From CAVXTT01 sp963764685 (GTDB lineage Bacteria; Bacteroidota; Ignavibacteria; Ignavibacteriales; Ignavibacteriaceae), in NCBI GenBank assembly GCA_963764685.1, contig CAVXTT010000003.1:85465-149464 (forward strand): 64,000 bases of DNA, read 5' to 3'. The position numbers were made by a program, and so were the translations under genes. Positions within the stretch are counted from its first letter, which is position 1; each line of letters begins with the position of its first letter. Shown here one piece after another: positions 47,503 through 58,590 of the stretch. The notes below the pieces were generated by a model. It was not told the DNA's origin. It ran no database searches and saw only the letters and a list, made by a program, of their open reading frames with translations.

Positions 47503-50202
47503 ATGCTTTATGTTGTATTTGCAATACTGACTTTCATTTTTTTAAGTGATCCGGTCCTCCCCCAAACCGACACCATTGAACTGCATTATACAACGCGGAA
47601 TTTGCCATTCGGCCTCAAAGAAAAAGTGCCGGATAACCTTCCCGATATAGCTATAGCTCTGAGCGGAGGGGGCGCACGGGGAATAGCCCAGATAGGAGTC
47701 CTTAAGGCTCTTGAAGAAGCCCGCATACCTTTTAGAAAAATAATCGGCACTAGTATGGGAAGCGTGGTGGGTGGACTATACGCAGCCGGTTACAGCCTCG
47801 ATGATATCGATTCAATTTTTAAAGTAACTCCCTGGGAAGATCTCCTCGTACCGGAAAGACAAAAAAACCGGGGGGATCTATTCGTTGATCAAAAGATTAC
47901 TGAAGATAAAGCTATTTTTAACCTGCGACTGAAAGGTCTTACCCCTATTCTTCCGACATCAATCAACGACGGGCAAAAGCTTTCGAACCAGTTAAACCTG
48001 CTTGTTCTTAATGCCCCGTTACACCAGTCGCAGAGTTTTGATCAGCTTAGATTCAGCTTCAGGTCTGTGTGCACCGACTTGAAAACAGGCAACCCGGTTA
48101 TTATAAGTTCCGGCTCCTTGAGCCAGGCAATGAGGGCGAGTTCAAGTGTTTCATTTCTTTTATCTCCTGTAAAAATAGATTCTCTTATTCTTGTGGATGG
48201 CGGCCTGGTTGCAAATATTCCGGTAAGAATTGCTTCACAGATGAGCGAGTATGTAATTGCTGTGAATACAACGAGCGATCTTCATAATGAAGAGGAGCTT
48301 GCTTATCCCTGGTTCGTCGCAGATCAGATTGTATCTATACCGATGAAACTTCTGAATGAAAACCAACTGAATGATGCCGAGACAGTGATATCTCCGGGGC
48401 TTGGATCAAAAGCATCCACAGATTTCAGTGGCATCGACTCACTTGTTGAAAAAGGGTATCAGGAAGCTTTAAAGTATGTGGAAAAAATTAAACGGGATGT
48501 CGATTCTTTATTCCTCTCCAGGCTGAACAAACCCGAAGTATTTTATAAGAATATTAAACGGGGGGAAAACATACCCCTTGAAGCCGAATCGTTTGTAGAA
48601 ACCTATACAAGCAGGGATTCGGTTTCGAATTATGAGTTATACCGCGATCTATATAAGCTTTCAGAGTCAGGGATTTTCTCCAGCATCAAATCAAGTATAA
48701 GTTTTGACGGCAGTTCTTCGGTTATAAATTATGAGACAGTATATAACCGCCTGATTAAAACGGTAATTGTTGATAAGGGTCCCGAAACCGCGGGATTAAG
48801 AACGCAGGAACAATTATCTGCACTTACAGGAACCTATTTTAACCCTGCCTCTGTGTCTGGATATCTTATCTCAACTTTGAAGGAAATACGCAGTGAAGGC
48901 TACTCTCTTGTAGATATTGAAGAAGCTGATTTTGATGCAGAGTCAGGAATATTACGCATCACCTTTAACCGGGGCCGCATAGATTCCATACAGATCAGCG
49001 GTAATAATTTCACTAATCCAGTAATTATCGAACGGGAGTTCAGGTTCAAGCAGGGAGATTACTTTAAGATAGATATGATCCGGGAGTCGCTGACTAATCT
49101 CCGCAGCACAAATCTGTTTGACGATATTAATCTTGTTGTTCAGAAAAACAGTGAACAAAACACTGTTATTCTCCGTGTTCTCGAAAAAAATACTAGCGTG
49201 CTGAGAGTGGGGTTCAGAATCGATAATGAAAATAAATTCCAGGCTGCCTTTGATGTGAGGGACGAAAACCTGTTCGGTACCGGTACGGAACTTGGGTTTT
49301 TATTATCGCTGAGCACAAGAAACAGAAACTACATATTAGAACATAAATCCAACAGGGTATTCAACACTTATTTTACTTATAAGATCAACGCATTCTACCA
49401 GGTCGATGACGCATATTATTATGTAACGGACCCCGAGGTATCTGCGGACGAATTCACCAGGTCTATTGCCGGGGAATACAGGCAGATTTATTACGGAACA
49501 TCGTTATCATTGGGTTCCCAGGTAGGGCGGTTTGGAAATTTTATCATTACAGGCAACTACCAGTTTGATGAGGTGAAAAATAAAACAGGAAGCGTGGTAT
49601 CGCCTTACGAAATACAAATTGTAAGTCTCAGGATATCATCAACGATAGATACCCGTGATAAATATCCTTATCCGGATAACGGAATGTATTTTCATGGGTG
49701 GTATGAAACTGCTCAAACAGCTCTCGGCGGTGATGTCGGATTTACCAACATTTCGTTTGATTACAATTATCATTTAACCTTTAACGATGTAAGTACATTT
49801 TGTCCAAGGATTGAAATGGGATTCGGCGATAACACATTACCTCTGAGTCAGCAGTATTCCCTTGGAGGACAGAACTCTTTCTTCGGAATGAGAGAAGATG
49901 AATACAGGGGTCGACAAATTTTTCTTTCATCACTTGAGTACAGGTATAAGCTTCCATTCCAAATATTCTTTGACAGTTATTTCGCAGTGCGCTATGATCT
50001 GGGCTCAACATGGGAAATGCCGTCGCAAATCAAGTTTAAAGATTTAAAACATGGTATTGGTGCGACTATTTCATTCGATACACCGGTGGGCCCCGCAGAT
50101 TTTTCTGCAGGAAGAAGTTTTCTTTTTAAAAACCATGACGACGGGAGTACTGTAAGCAAGGGAGAGGTGTTTCTCTACTTTTCAATTGGCTATTATTATT
50201 AA
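47503..50202 (+). CDS. Patatin-like phospholipase fused to an Omp85-type outer-membrane barrel
   Basis: 899 residues. A signal peptide is followed by a patatin domain with the oxyanion loop GGGARG (55-60), nucleophile Ser84 in GTSMG and Asp232 in the DGG motif, so the Ser-Asp dyad is intact. Residues about 420-540 look like a POTRA domain (IDSIQISGNNFTNPVIIEREF). The C-terminal about 350 residues are a BamA/surface-antigen barrel ending FLYFSIGYYY. This is the PlpD-like architecture (type Vd secretion or membrane-anchored lipase). It could act on phospholipids; the natural substrate is unknown. Confidence 0.9.
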   Translation: MLYVVFAILTFIFLSDPVLPQTDTIELHYTTRNLPFGLKEKVPDNLPDIAIALSGGGARGIAQIGVLKALEEARIPFRKIIGTSMGSVVGGLYAAGYSLDDIDSIFKVTPWEDLLVPERQKNRGDLFVDQKITEDKAIFNLRLKGLTPILPTSINDGQKLSNQLNLLVLNAPLHQSQSFDQLRFSFRSVCTDLKTGNPVIISSGSLSQAMRASSSVSFLLSPVKIDSLILVDGGLVANIPVRIASQMSEYVIAVNTTSDLHNEEELAYPWFVADQIVSIPMKLLNENQLNDAETVISPGLGSKASTDFSGIDSLVEKGYQEALKYVEKIKRDVDSLFLSRLNKPEVFYKNIKRGENIPLEAESFVETYTSRDSVSNYELYRDLYKLSESGIFSSIKSSISFDGSSSVINYETVYNRLIKTVIVDKGPETAGLRTQEQLSALTGTYFNPASVSGYLISTLKEIRSEGYSLVDIEEADFDAESGILRITFNRGRIDSIQISGNNFTNPVIIEREFRFKQGDYFKIDMIRESLTNLRSTNLFDDINLVVQKNSEQNTVILRVLEKNTSVLRVGFRIDNENKFQAAFDVRDENLFGTGTELGFLLSLSTRNRNYILEHKSNRVFNTYFTYKINAFYQVDDAYYYVTDPEVSADEFTRSIAGEYRQIYYGTSLSLGSQVGRFGNFIITGNYQFDEVKNKTGSVVSPYEIQIVSLRISSTIDTRDKYPYPDNGMYFHGWYETAQTALGGDVGFTNISFDYNYHLTFNDVSTFCPRIEMGFGDNTLPLSQQYSLGGQNSFFGMREDEYRGRQIFLSSLEYRYKLPFQIFFDSYFAVRYDLGSTWEMPSQIKFKDLKHGIGATISFDTPVGPADFSAGRSFLFKNHDDGSTVSKGEVFLYFSIGYYY

Positions 50203-50205
50203 AAC

Positions 50206-50739
50206 TTAATAATGCTCCTTTCGCTGATATTTTTCACCAAGTTTCTGGTAATAAGCCGAGTTATCGGTATCGTTCCTTTTCTTGTATAGATCGGATAAAG
50301 CGAAACAAATTTTGCTTTTTTTATCTACTTTCCCGATCCCGTGAGTCAGAAGATTTATTGTATCCCGTATAGGCGGGAGATCGAACTCCGGGTTATACAT
50401 TTTTGCAAGTGCCAGGTATGGTCTCAGATCAGATTCATCTGATTTAATGGATTTTCTGTAATATAAGGCAGCTTTTTGCAGACGTTCAATGTGGCGTGCA
50501 AGGGATTCGAAAACCCTCCCTGTCCAAAAATAAATTGATGAGCATAAATCAGGGAAATCTTTACAGATTTTTTCCGCATACATGATTATCTCATCATTTG
50601 TAAGAGCTTTGTTTGCAAGCAATATGTTATAAAGGGCGTCATCTTTTATTCCCAGGCGAATTGCATCGCTGAACGCATCGAACAGTTCATCATTCGATCC
50701 GGAAGTTGTAAATACTCTTTCTATTTCCTTTTTATCCAT
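50206..50739 (-). CDS. TPR-like small protein coupled to glgA
   Basis: 177 residues from the ATG at 50739. A longer reading from 50859 runs antiparallel to nothing and overlaps glgA in another frame, so it is rejected. The ATG overlaps the last codons of glgA (50732), implying coupled translation. The protein is all-helical with TPR-like pairs (YFWTGRVFESLARHIERLQKAALYYRKSI, then SKICFALSDLYKKRNDTDNSAYYQKL, each shortened in spirit to about 34 residues). It has no signal peptide. A role in glycogen metabolism is suggested only by position. Confidence 0.65.
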   Translation of the reverse strand: MDKKEIERVFTTSGSNDELFDAFSDAIRLGIKDDALYNILLANKALTNDEIIMYAEKICKDFPDLCSSIYFWTGRVFESLARHIERLQKAALYYRKSIKSDESDLRPYLALAKMYNPEFDLPPIRDTINLLTHGIGKVDKKSKICFALSDLYKKRNDTDNSAYYQKLGEKYQRKEHY

Positions 50740-52195
50740 TAGCAATAATTTTTCTGTAAAGATCGACATATTCGCCGGCAGATATATTCCACGAAAAATC
50801 TTTGGACATACCGTTGAGCTGAATTTTTCTCCAGGTGTCCTTTTTACTATAAACGTCAATGGCTCGTTTCAAAGCCGATACCAATGACAGAGCAGTAAAC
50901 GGCTCAAATGTAAAACCGGTCCCGGTTTCATTTCCCTGGAGATATTGCTCGTCCCAATCTAAAACTGTGTCAGCAAGCCCGCCGGTCTTTCTTACAACAG
51001 GCACAGTTCCGTACTTTAAACTATATATTTGGTTCAGTCCGCAAGGTTCATATCGGGAGGGCATCAGGAAAATATCTGAAGCAGCCTCAATGATATGAGA
51101 TAATTCAGTGTTGAAGCCAATATGGGTGAAGAATTTTTCCGGGAAATTTCTAAATAGCTGTTTAAATAGTGTTTCATAATATTCTTCACCGGAGCCCAGT
51201 ATGACCCATTGTGCCTCAAGTCCGACAAGGTCGGGAAAGGCATCGAAGAAAAGATCAAACCCTTTCTGTTCTACCAAGCGGGATACTATCCCGATAAGAG
51301 GTACGTCTTTTAGGTGAGGCATTTTTAAGTGTTCAAGCAGATAAATTTTATTTTTCACTTTACCGGCCAGGTCATCCGCCGAATATTTATATGGGAGGAA
51401 TACATCGGTTTCAGAATCCCAGGCTGTGTAATCGATACCATTGAGAATCCCGTAAAGATCTTTTTCCCGGCTTTTTAATATATCCTGAAGCCCGGCACCG
51501 AATTGAGGAGTCAGAATTTCCCGGGCATATGTTTTACTGACCGTGGTAATCACATCTGCGAATTCAATTCCGAGTTTCATAAAAGAAACGGTATCCTGGA
51601 ATTCGGCAGGCCCTCCGGGATAATAAAGGCTTTTATTAATTTCTGCTTTATCTATCGCGGAGCCCGGAAATCTCCCCTGATATTCCATATTATGAATTGT
51701 AAATACCGTTGAAGCATTTTTAAATATTGTATCCCAGCTGTAGTTGTCTTTTATATAGAGAGGAAGCAGTCCGCACTGCCAGTCATTACAGTGGATTATA
51801 TCCGGCACCCACTGAAGTCTTTGTAGTGATTCTATAACAGCTTTGCATAAAATGATGAACCTTTCATCTTCATCGGGGTGTACGGTGTAGATACTCTGCC
51901 TGAAGAAATAATGAGGACAATCTATGAAGTAAACTTCTACATCCGAATTGGGCAATATCGATTTATGCAGATACACAGAGCGGATGTGACCGCTTATAGC
52001 GATTGGGATTTCGCCTATATCCCAGAGGTAATGAAGTCCGAACTTTTCTTCATCTACTGTACTGTATTTAGGGATAAACAATTTCACTTCACAGCCAAGC
52101 TGTTCGAGCGCTCTGGGCAGGCTTCCGGCTACATCTGCAAGTCCCCCGGTCTTAGCAAAAGGAACAGCTTCAGAAGAAATAAAAGCAATTTTCAT
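50732..52195 (-). CDS. glgA: Glycogen synthase (ADP-glucose type)
   Basis: 487 residues, normal for bacterial GT5 enzymes. The N-terminal KTGGLADVAGSLP motif (Lys15) binds ADP-glucose. The C-terminal half has GIVSRLVEQKGFDLF and the PSRYEPCGLNQIYSLKYGTVPVVRKTGGLADTV signature region with the catalytic Glu. It extends alpha-1,4-glucan chains. No other glg gene is in the window. It is divergent from the alpha/beta hydrolase gene, and the shared gap holds a 14-bp palindrome (52314-52327). Confidence 0.95.
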   Translation of the reverse strand: MKIAFISSEAVPFAKTGGLADVAGSLPRALEQLGCEVKLFIPKYSTVDEEKFGLHYLWDIGEIPIAISGHIRSVYLHKSILPNSDVEVYFIDCPHYFFRQSIYTVHPDEDERFIILCKAVIESLQRLQWVPDIIHCNDWQCGLLPLYIKDNYSWDTIFKNASTVFTIHNMEYQGRFPGSAIDKAEINKSLYYPGGPAEFQDTVSFMKLGIEFADVITTVSKTYAREILTPQFGAGLQDILKSREKDLYGILNGIDYTAWDSETDVFLPYKYSADDLAGKVKNKIYLLEHLKMPHLKDVPLIGIVSRLVEQKGFDLFFDAFPDLVGLEAQWVILGSGEEYYETLFKQLFRNFPEKFFTHIGFNTELSHIIEAASDIFLMPSRYEPCGLNQIYSLKYGTVPVVRKTGGLADTVLDWDEQYLQGNETGTGFTFEPFTALSLVSALKRAIDVYSKKDTWRKIQLNGMSKDFSWNISAGEYVDLYRKIIANG

Positions 52196-52313
52196 GGGTT
52201 AATTATGAAATATTAAAAGTGATAATAATTTAAATGTTTTTTTCGGTCTGGTATCCGTCAAAAAAAATTGTTTAATACTAAGATAAAAGATTCACCCTCT
52301 GGAAAAATCTCCG

Positions 52314-52327
52314 GTGTCAATTGACAC
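52314..52327. promoter_or_regulatory. Perfect 14-bp palindrome, candidate operator
   Basis: GTGTCAATTGACAC is fully self-complementary. It lies in the 200-bp gap between divergent glgA and the alpha/beta hydrolase gene, followed by AT-rich promoter-like sequence. The size and symmetry fit a dimeric repressor or activator site; the protein is unknown. Confidence 0.5.
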
Positions 52328-52395
52328 AAGAGTATTAAAAAATATAATATTACATTTCTGACGTATATTTAGCTCCATATACTCGCTGTAAAATT

Positions 52396-53181
52396 ATGAC
52401 AGAACAAATTTCAATTTTCCGGTACGGAAATATAAAGCATAATCCGATCGTATTTATACACGGGTTTCCATTTGACAATTATATGTGGAAATATCAGGTG
52501 GAATATTTCCGAAAAAATTTTTATTGCATAACATATGACATAAGGGGTCTGGGCGGCAGTGCCCCGGCCGACTTCCAGTTCACGATGGAGGATCTTGTTG
52601 ATGATCTGAATTATGTTATCAGTCAGTCGGGAGTGCAGCAGCCTTTTTTATGCGCACTTTCAATGGGGGGCTATATTGCACTTAGAGCAGTGGAAAGAAA
52701 TGAAAACAATTTCAGAGGGCTGATTCTATGTGATACAAAATCAGAAGCGGATGATAATGCTGGTAAATTAAAGAGGGCCGCTGCAATAAAAAAGATAAAC
52801 TCAGAAGGGATACAAAAATTTACCGAGGGATTTATTACACCCTTGTTTGCTCCAGAATCGATTGAGAGACTGGGAGAGGAATTTATAAAAATACTCGGGA
52901 GGGCTATGAATTCGGATCCCGCAGGCGTAAAAGGGTGTATTCTTGCAATGGCATCAAGAACAGATACAACGTCTTTTCTTCCGGAGATTAAGATACCTGT
53001 CCTTGTTATTGGCGGAGAAAAAGATATACTTATCCCCCCCGATCAGACGGAAAAGTTAGCCCGCAGTATAAAAAATTCAGTATTGCACCTAATTAAAAAT
53101 GCAGGGCATATGGCTCCATTCGAGCAGCCAGAAATGGTGAATGAGAAAATACTTGATTATCTGATGGCAAACTCTGATTGA
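52396..53181 (+). CDS. Alpha/beta hydrolase
   Basis: 261 residues. It has the oxyanion loop HGFPFDNYMW, nucleophile elbow SMGGY (Ser in CALSMGGYIALRA, about residue 95), acid GGEKDILIPPD and the catalytic His in NAGHMAPFEQPE near the C-terminus. This is the complete triad of the 3-oxoadipate enol-lactonase / haloperoxidase-like group. No signal peptide, hence cytoplasmic. The substrate cannot be assigned. It may share regulation with divergent glgA. Confidence 0.88.
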   Translation: MTEQISIFRYGNIKHNPIVFIHGFPFDNYMWKYQVEYFRKNFYCITYDIRGLGGSAPADFQFTMEDLVDDLNYVISQSGVQQPFLCALSMGGYIALRAVERNENNFRGLILCDTKSEADDNAGKLKRAAAIKKINSEGIQKFTEGFITPLFAPESIERLGEEFIKILGRAMNSDPAGVKGCILAMASRTDTTSFLPEIKIPVLVIGGEKDILIPPDQTEKLARSIKNSVLHLIKNAGHMAPFEQPEMVNEKILDYLMANSD

Positions 53182-53330
53182 GCCCATTGTAAACAGTGAA
53201 ATAATAAAAATATTTATGAATATTTTTGTTTGACTCTTAGTTGTTTTATTTGAAAAATTTAAATAGTAATTTTTATTATCTTATTGGAGGAATTTCTCCC
53301 GGTAGTACAAACAATATGAGGAGATATTGA

Positions 53331-53630
53331 ATGTCAGATTTCAATCTTACTAATGAAATAGAAAAAGTTATAATGAATGGTGAGGTCCCCCTTTTCCCTG
53401 TTGTAGTGAATATGAGTCCCGGAAAAAAATCAGATGATGAATTTGAGGACTTTGATGAAGAGGACGATGAAAATGAAGATTTTGATTTTGAGGATGACGA
53501 AGAAGAAGCAGAAGATGAAATAGAGGATTTCATTGAAGAGGAACCTTTAGACGAAGAGATCTATGAAGAGGATTTCGACTTCGAAGAAGATGATGAGGAC
53601 TTGTTTGAAGAAGATGATGAGGAGTTTTAA
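53331..53630 (+). CDS. Very acidic small protein
   Basis: 99 residues. The first about 35 are ordinary (MSDFNLTNEIEKVIMNGEVPLFPVVVNM reads like a short folded segment, given here in part). The rest is almost only Asp, Glu and Phe. A GAGGAGATATTG ribosome site supports translation. No family recognised; possibilities include a nucleic-acid-mimic or a charge-based chaperone or partner protein. Its last 4 bp overlap the convergent hldD end. Confidence 0.6.
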   Translation: MSDFNLTNEIEKVIMNGEVPLFPVVVNMSPGKKSDDEFEDFDEEDDENEDFDFEDDEEEAEDEIEDFIEEEPLDEEIYEEDFDFEEDDEDLFEEDDEEF

Positions 53631-54615
53631 TTAACTCCGGAGCCGATGCCGAGATATCCATCCTTAAGCAGATATTCTTTCACGTAGTCATTCACCCCGT
53701 CTTCCAGCGGGGTTATTGATTTTATGTAGCCGGCCTTCCTCATTTTCCCTATATCAGCCTCGGTAAAGTATTGGTATTTACCCGCCAGGTGGTCAGGCAT
53801 ATCTACATATTCAATATTTAACTGCGTTTCCATTGCTTTAAATATAGCAGCGACCAGGTCGTTCCATGTTCTCGCTTTTCCCGATCCGATATTGAATATA
53901 CCTGATTTATCACGATGTTCCAGGAAAAACAGGGTCATATCAACGGCATCCTTAATATAAAGGAAATCCCTCATCTGTTCCCCGTCTTTATATTCGGGAT
54001 TAAGGGATTTAAATAGTCTTACTTTTCCTGTTCTTTGGATCTGCTCAAATGCTTTATTGACCACACTTCTCATATCCCCTTTATGATACTCATTCGGTCC
54101 ATAAACATTAAAGTATTTTAGCCCTGCAATTTTATCCAATATACCTTCCTTTGATGCCCATATATCAAACAGATGTTTTGAATAACCGTACATATTTAAG
54201 AGGAATTAAAGTGCTGCCTATGTTTTTCATTATCGCTGAAACCCCTGCTCCCATCCCCATAAGTAGCCGCCGAGGAAGCATAGATGAATCTGATATTTTT
54301 CTTTAGTGAATAACGGGCGAGTGACTTTGTATATTCATAATTGTTTCTTAATAAGAAGTCAGCATCAGTTTCAGTTGTGGATGAATTTGCCCCCATATGA
54401 ATTACAGCTTCAAGATCAGCCTCAGTCTCATTTTCAACCAGCTTCAGGAAATCATCTTTATTGATAAAATCAGAAAAGCTGAGCCCTGCCAGGTTTTTCC
54501 ATTTGCTTTCATGTCCGAGCTCGTCAACAACAATTATATTATTTAATCCAAGGGTATTGAGTTTCCATATAATTGCACTTCCGATGAAACCCGCACCGCC
54601 TGTAACTGCTATCAT
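53627..54615 (-). CDS. hldD: ADP-L-glycero-D-manno-heptose 6-epimerase, with two +1 frameshifts
   Basis: When joined, about 328 residues of an extended SDR enzyme. The N-terminal part (54615-54196) has TGGAGFIGS, the family-specific GANSSTTETD and NNYEYTKSLA, and YASSAATYGDGS. The C-terminal part (54193-53627) has the catalytic Tyr and Lys in MYGYSKHLFD, FNVYGPNEYHKGDMRS and FNIGSGKARTW. Between them two single-base removals are needed, one in the T5 at 54223-54227 and one in the T3 at 54195-54197 (plus strand). They yield …NENIGSTLIPLNMYGYSK…. The enzyme makes the heptose precursor of the LPS inner core. Confidence 0.88.
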
Positions 54616-54690
54616 CCGCTGTATTTAGTTTGTTTTTTATAGGGATCAATTTAATTATATTTGGAAATCTTTACAAAGAACCCGGAACTG

Positions 54691-57600
54691 ATGAACAATA
54701 CTTATGAACAGCTGTATGAACTGTTAAAAAGCAGGATATTAATACTGGATGGTGCGATGGGCACTATGATCCAGCGTTATAGATTAAGCGAAGAAGACTA
54801 CAGGGGAAAAAGGTTTAAGGATTATCCTTATGATCTGAAGGGGAATAATGACCTGCTGTCGATTACACAGCCGCAGATTATAAAGGAGATTCACAAAGCC
54901 TATCTGGATGCAGGCGCCGATATAATCGAAACCAATACTTTCAACTCTACGGCAGTATCCCTTTCAGATTATAAGATGGGGGATCTTGCTTATGAAATTA
55001 ACCTAAATGCCGCACAGCTTGCAAGAGCATCTGTGGATGTCTTTAACTCCCGCAATAATAAAAAACCCCGATTTGTTGCCGGTGCACTTGGTCCTATGAA
55101 CAAAAGCGCCTCATTATCACCCGATGTTAATGATCCGGGATACCGCGCAATAACATTTGAACAGATAGTTGCAGCTTATACCGACCAGGTGCGGGGATTG
55201 TTGGACGGGGGTGCGGATATATTGTTAATTGAAACCATCTTTGATACGCTGAATGCAAAAGGTGCAATCTTTGCCGTTTCTGAATACTGCAGAAAAATAA
55301 ACAAAAAAGTCCCTGTGATGATCTCGGGAACAATAGTAGATCTGAGCGGAAGGACACTTTCCGGGCAGACTACTGAGGCATTCTGGATATCTGTTTCTCA
55401 TACTAAAAATCTTTTAAGCGTCGGTTTAAACTGCTCCCTTGGTGCAAAACAGATGCGTCCATTTGTTCAGGAGCTTTCCTCTATCGCGCCCGTTTATCTC
55501 AGCACATACCCGAATGCAGGGCTGCCGAACGAAATGGGAGAATATGATGAGTCCCCTTCAACAATGGCATATACTTTAAGAGAATTTGCTGAAAGCAATT
55601 TCCTTAATATTGTTGGAGGATGCTGCGGCACGACTCCTGATCATATAAAAGAAATTGCAGAGATATCTGCTGATTATAAACCCAGGAATATTCCCGAAGT
55701 GAAACCATATCTGCGCCTCAGCGGTTTGGAGCCTCTTGTAATAAGACCCGAAACAAATTTTGTAAACATAGGCGAGAGGACAAATATTACCGGCTCAAAG
55801 AAATTTGAACAGCTTATTCTTTCAGGTGATTTTGAAGGGGCTCTTTCAGTGGCACGTCAGCAGGTTGAATCAGGCGCCCAGGTTTTGGATATAAATATGG
55901 ATGAGGGATTAATAAACTCTGAAGAGACAATGACAAAATTCATCAACCTGCTGTCTTCAGAACCGGATATTGCAAAGATTCCTATAATGTTAGACAGCTC
56001 CAAATGGTCTGTTATAGAAGCAGGTCTTAGGGTTCTGCAGGGAAAAAGTATTGTTAATTCAATAAGTCTGAAGGAAGGGGAAGAAGTTTTCAGGGAAAGA
56101 GCCTCAAGGATCCTGAATTACGGAGCAGCTGTAATTGTAATGGCATTCGATGAGCAGGGGCAGGCGGATTCCTTACAAAGAAAAACCGAGATCTGTGCCC
56201 GTGCTTATAAGATATTAACAGAAGAAGTAGGTTTCCCTCCCCAGGAAATAATCTTCGACCCTAATATCCTTACCGTAGCAACCGGGATGGAAGAGCATAA
56301 CAATTATGCCCTGGATTATATAGAAGCGGTAAGGTGGATCAAACAGAATCTGCCGCTGGCAAAAGTAAGCGGAGGGATAAGCAATCTTTCCTTCTCATTC
56401 CGCGGCAATAATACTGTCAGAGAGGCGATGCACTCGGCATTTCTCTACCACGCTATTAAAGCGGGAATGGATATGGGTATTGTTAATGCCGGTCAGCTTG
56501 AAGTGTACGAGCAAATCCCGAAGGACCTGCTCACTCTTGTTGAAGATGTAATTCTGAATCGACGTGCTGATGCAACAGAAAGATTGATCGAGTATGCAGA
56601 AACTGTTAAGCAGAAAGGAAAAACTGCGGTTAAAAAAGATGAATGGAGAAATGAACCGGTTAACGAAAGACTAAAGTATGCCCTTGTTAAAGGGATAGTT
56701 GATTATATAGAAGAGGATACCGAAGAAGCAAGAAAATTATTCAAGCGACCGATCGAAGTAATAGAAGGACCTTTAATGGACGGGATGAACGTTGTGGGCG
56801 ACCTGTTCGGCTCAGGCAAAATGTTTCTTCCGCAGGTTGTAAAGAGCGCCCGGGTTATGAAGAAATCCGTGGCATATCTTATTCCATATATTGAACAGGA
56901 AAAAAGTGAAGCGGCATCACCGAAAGAGAAAGGGAAAATACTCTTAGCCACGGTTAAGGGAGATGTGCACGATATCGGGAAAAATATAGTCGGAGTTGTT
57001 TTAGGATGCAATAATTATAATGTGATAGATCTCGGCGTAATGGTACCGGCTGAAAAAATACTCCGTACTGCTATTGAAGAAAATGTTGATATAGTCGGTC
57101 TGAGCGGATTGATAACACCTTCGCTTGATGAAATGGTGCACGTTGCAAAGGAGATGGAAAAACAGGGTTTCAAGGTACCGCTTCTAATTGGAGGGGCAAC
57201 TACTTCGCGTCTTCATACTGCTGTTAAAATTGAACCTGCATATTCAGGGAGTGTTGTGCATGTACTCGATGCGTCTAAGAGCGTACCGGTTGTAAGCAGT
57301 TTTTTAAGTGATGATGAAAAATCAAAGAAAAATTTTATCAAAGATGTTAAGGCTGAATATCAGAAGCTCCGTGAAGATCATCTGAAACGTAAGTCGGATA
57401 AAAAATATTTGTCTCTTGTCCTGCGCTAGAGAGAACAGGTATTCACCGGATTGGGTCAAAGCGGTAATTGTTAAACCTGAAAAACCGGGAGTTACCGTAC
57501 TGCGGAATTTTTCTCTTGCGGTATTACGAGATTATATCGACTGGACCCCATTCTTCCAGGCCTGGGAGTTAAAAGGTAAATATCCGGAAATATTTTCAGA

Positions 57601-58387
57601 TAAGGTCTATGGTACAGAGGCAGCAAAACTTTATGATGATGCTAATAAGTTGTTGGATAAAATCATTGAGGGAAATCTTCTTTGTGCCAATGGGGTATTC
57701 GGATTATTCCCGGCGAATACTATAGAATATGATGATATAGAAATTTACACAGATGATAAACGAACGGGTATTATTACGGTTCTGCATACCTTAAGGAACC
57801 AGGGAGAAAAAACTCCGGGACAGCCGAATTTAGCACTCTCTGATTTCATTGCTCCTAAGGAATACGGAAGAACCGATTATATAGGCGCCTTTGCTGTTAC
57901 GGCGGGATTGGGAGCATCTGAATTAGCTGCTAAATTCGAAAAAGAACACGATGATTACAATTCTATTATCGCGAAAGCACTTGCGGACAGACTTGCAGAG
58001 GCTTTTGCAGAATATCTCCACGAACGTGTCCGCAAAATGTACTGGGGGTACTCCCCCGAAGAAGAGCTGACAAGTGATCAGTTAATAAAAGAAGTATATA
58101 CCGGCATACGCCCCGCACCCGGGTATCCAGCCCAGCCCGACCATACTGAAAAGAAGCTGATATTTGATCTGCTGAAGGTTGAAGAGAATGCATCGATAAA
58201 GCTTACCGAAAGCCTCGCAATGTATCCGGCCGCCTCAGTATGCGGTCTTTACTTTGCACACCCGGAAGCTAAATATTTTACAATAGGAAAGATAAGCAAG
58301 GACCAGGTTCTTGATTACCATCGCCGTAAGGGAATGAGTGTCGATGAAATAGAACGTTGGCTAAGTCCTGTCCTGAACTACCAGTAA
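54691..58387 (+). CDS. metH: Cobalamin-dependent methionine synthase, interrupted by a +1 frameshift
   Basis: About 1231 residues when joined, full length for MetH. The order is: homocysteine-binding domain (LDGAMGTMIQ; zinc ligands in GLNCSLG and GGCCGTTPDH), pterin domain (FVNIGERTNITGSKKF), cap and B12 domain (DVHDIGKN, His the lower cobalt ligand), and in the second frame the SAM-dependent reactivation domain (RPAPGYPAQPDH). The frame break at about 57413-57422 is cured by dropping one base (…SLVCARENRYSPDW…). The ATG at 54691 is chosen over a TTG at 54661; neither has a strong ribosome site. No cobalamin riboswitch fits in the short gap upstream. Confidence 0.93.
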
Positions 58388-58590
58388 AGTTATCGGTTTG
58401 ATAAAAAATCAAGCTTTAACCCTTAAAAGCGGTGGGTCCATCGCATTAACGTAATATTTTTTAAACCAGACATATTTTAATTTACTTTCATTGTTTAATA
58501 GACGAATTTTAAAATAGTAGTTATTACGATTTAGGGGATTACAGTGTGATAATTTTAGATGTTTTTGATAATTTATGCGGGAGGAGCCCA

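Noticed and set aside
54616..54690. Possible cobalamin or SAM riboswitch before metH
   Set aside because: The gap to hldD is only about 75 bp and shows no B12-box or SAM-type pairing.
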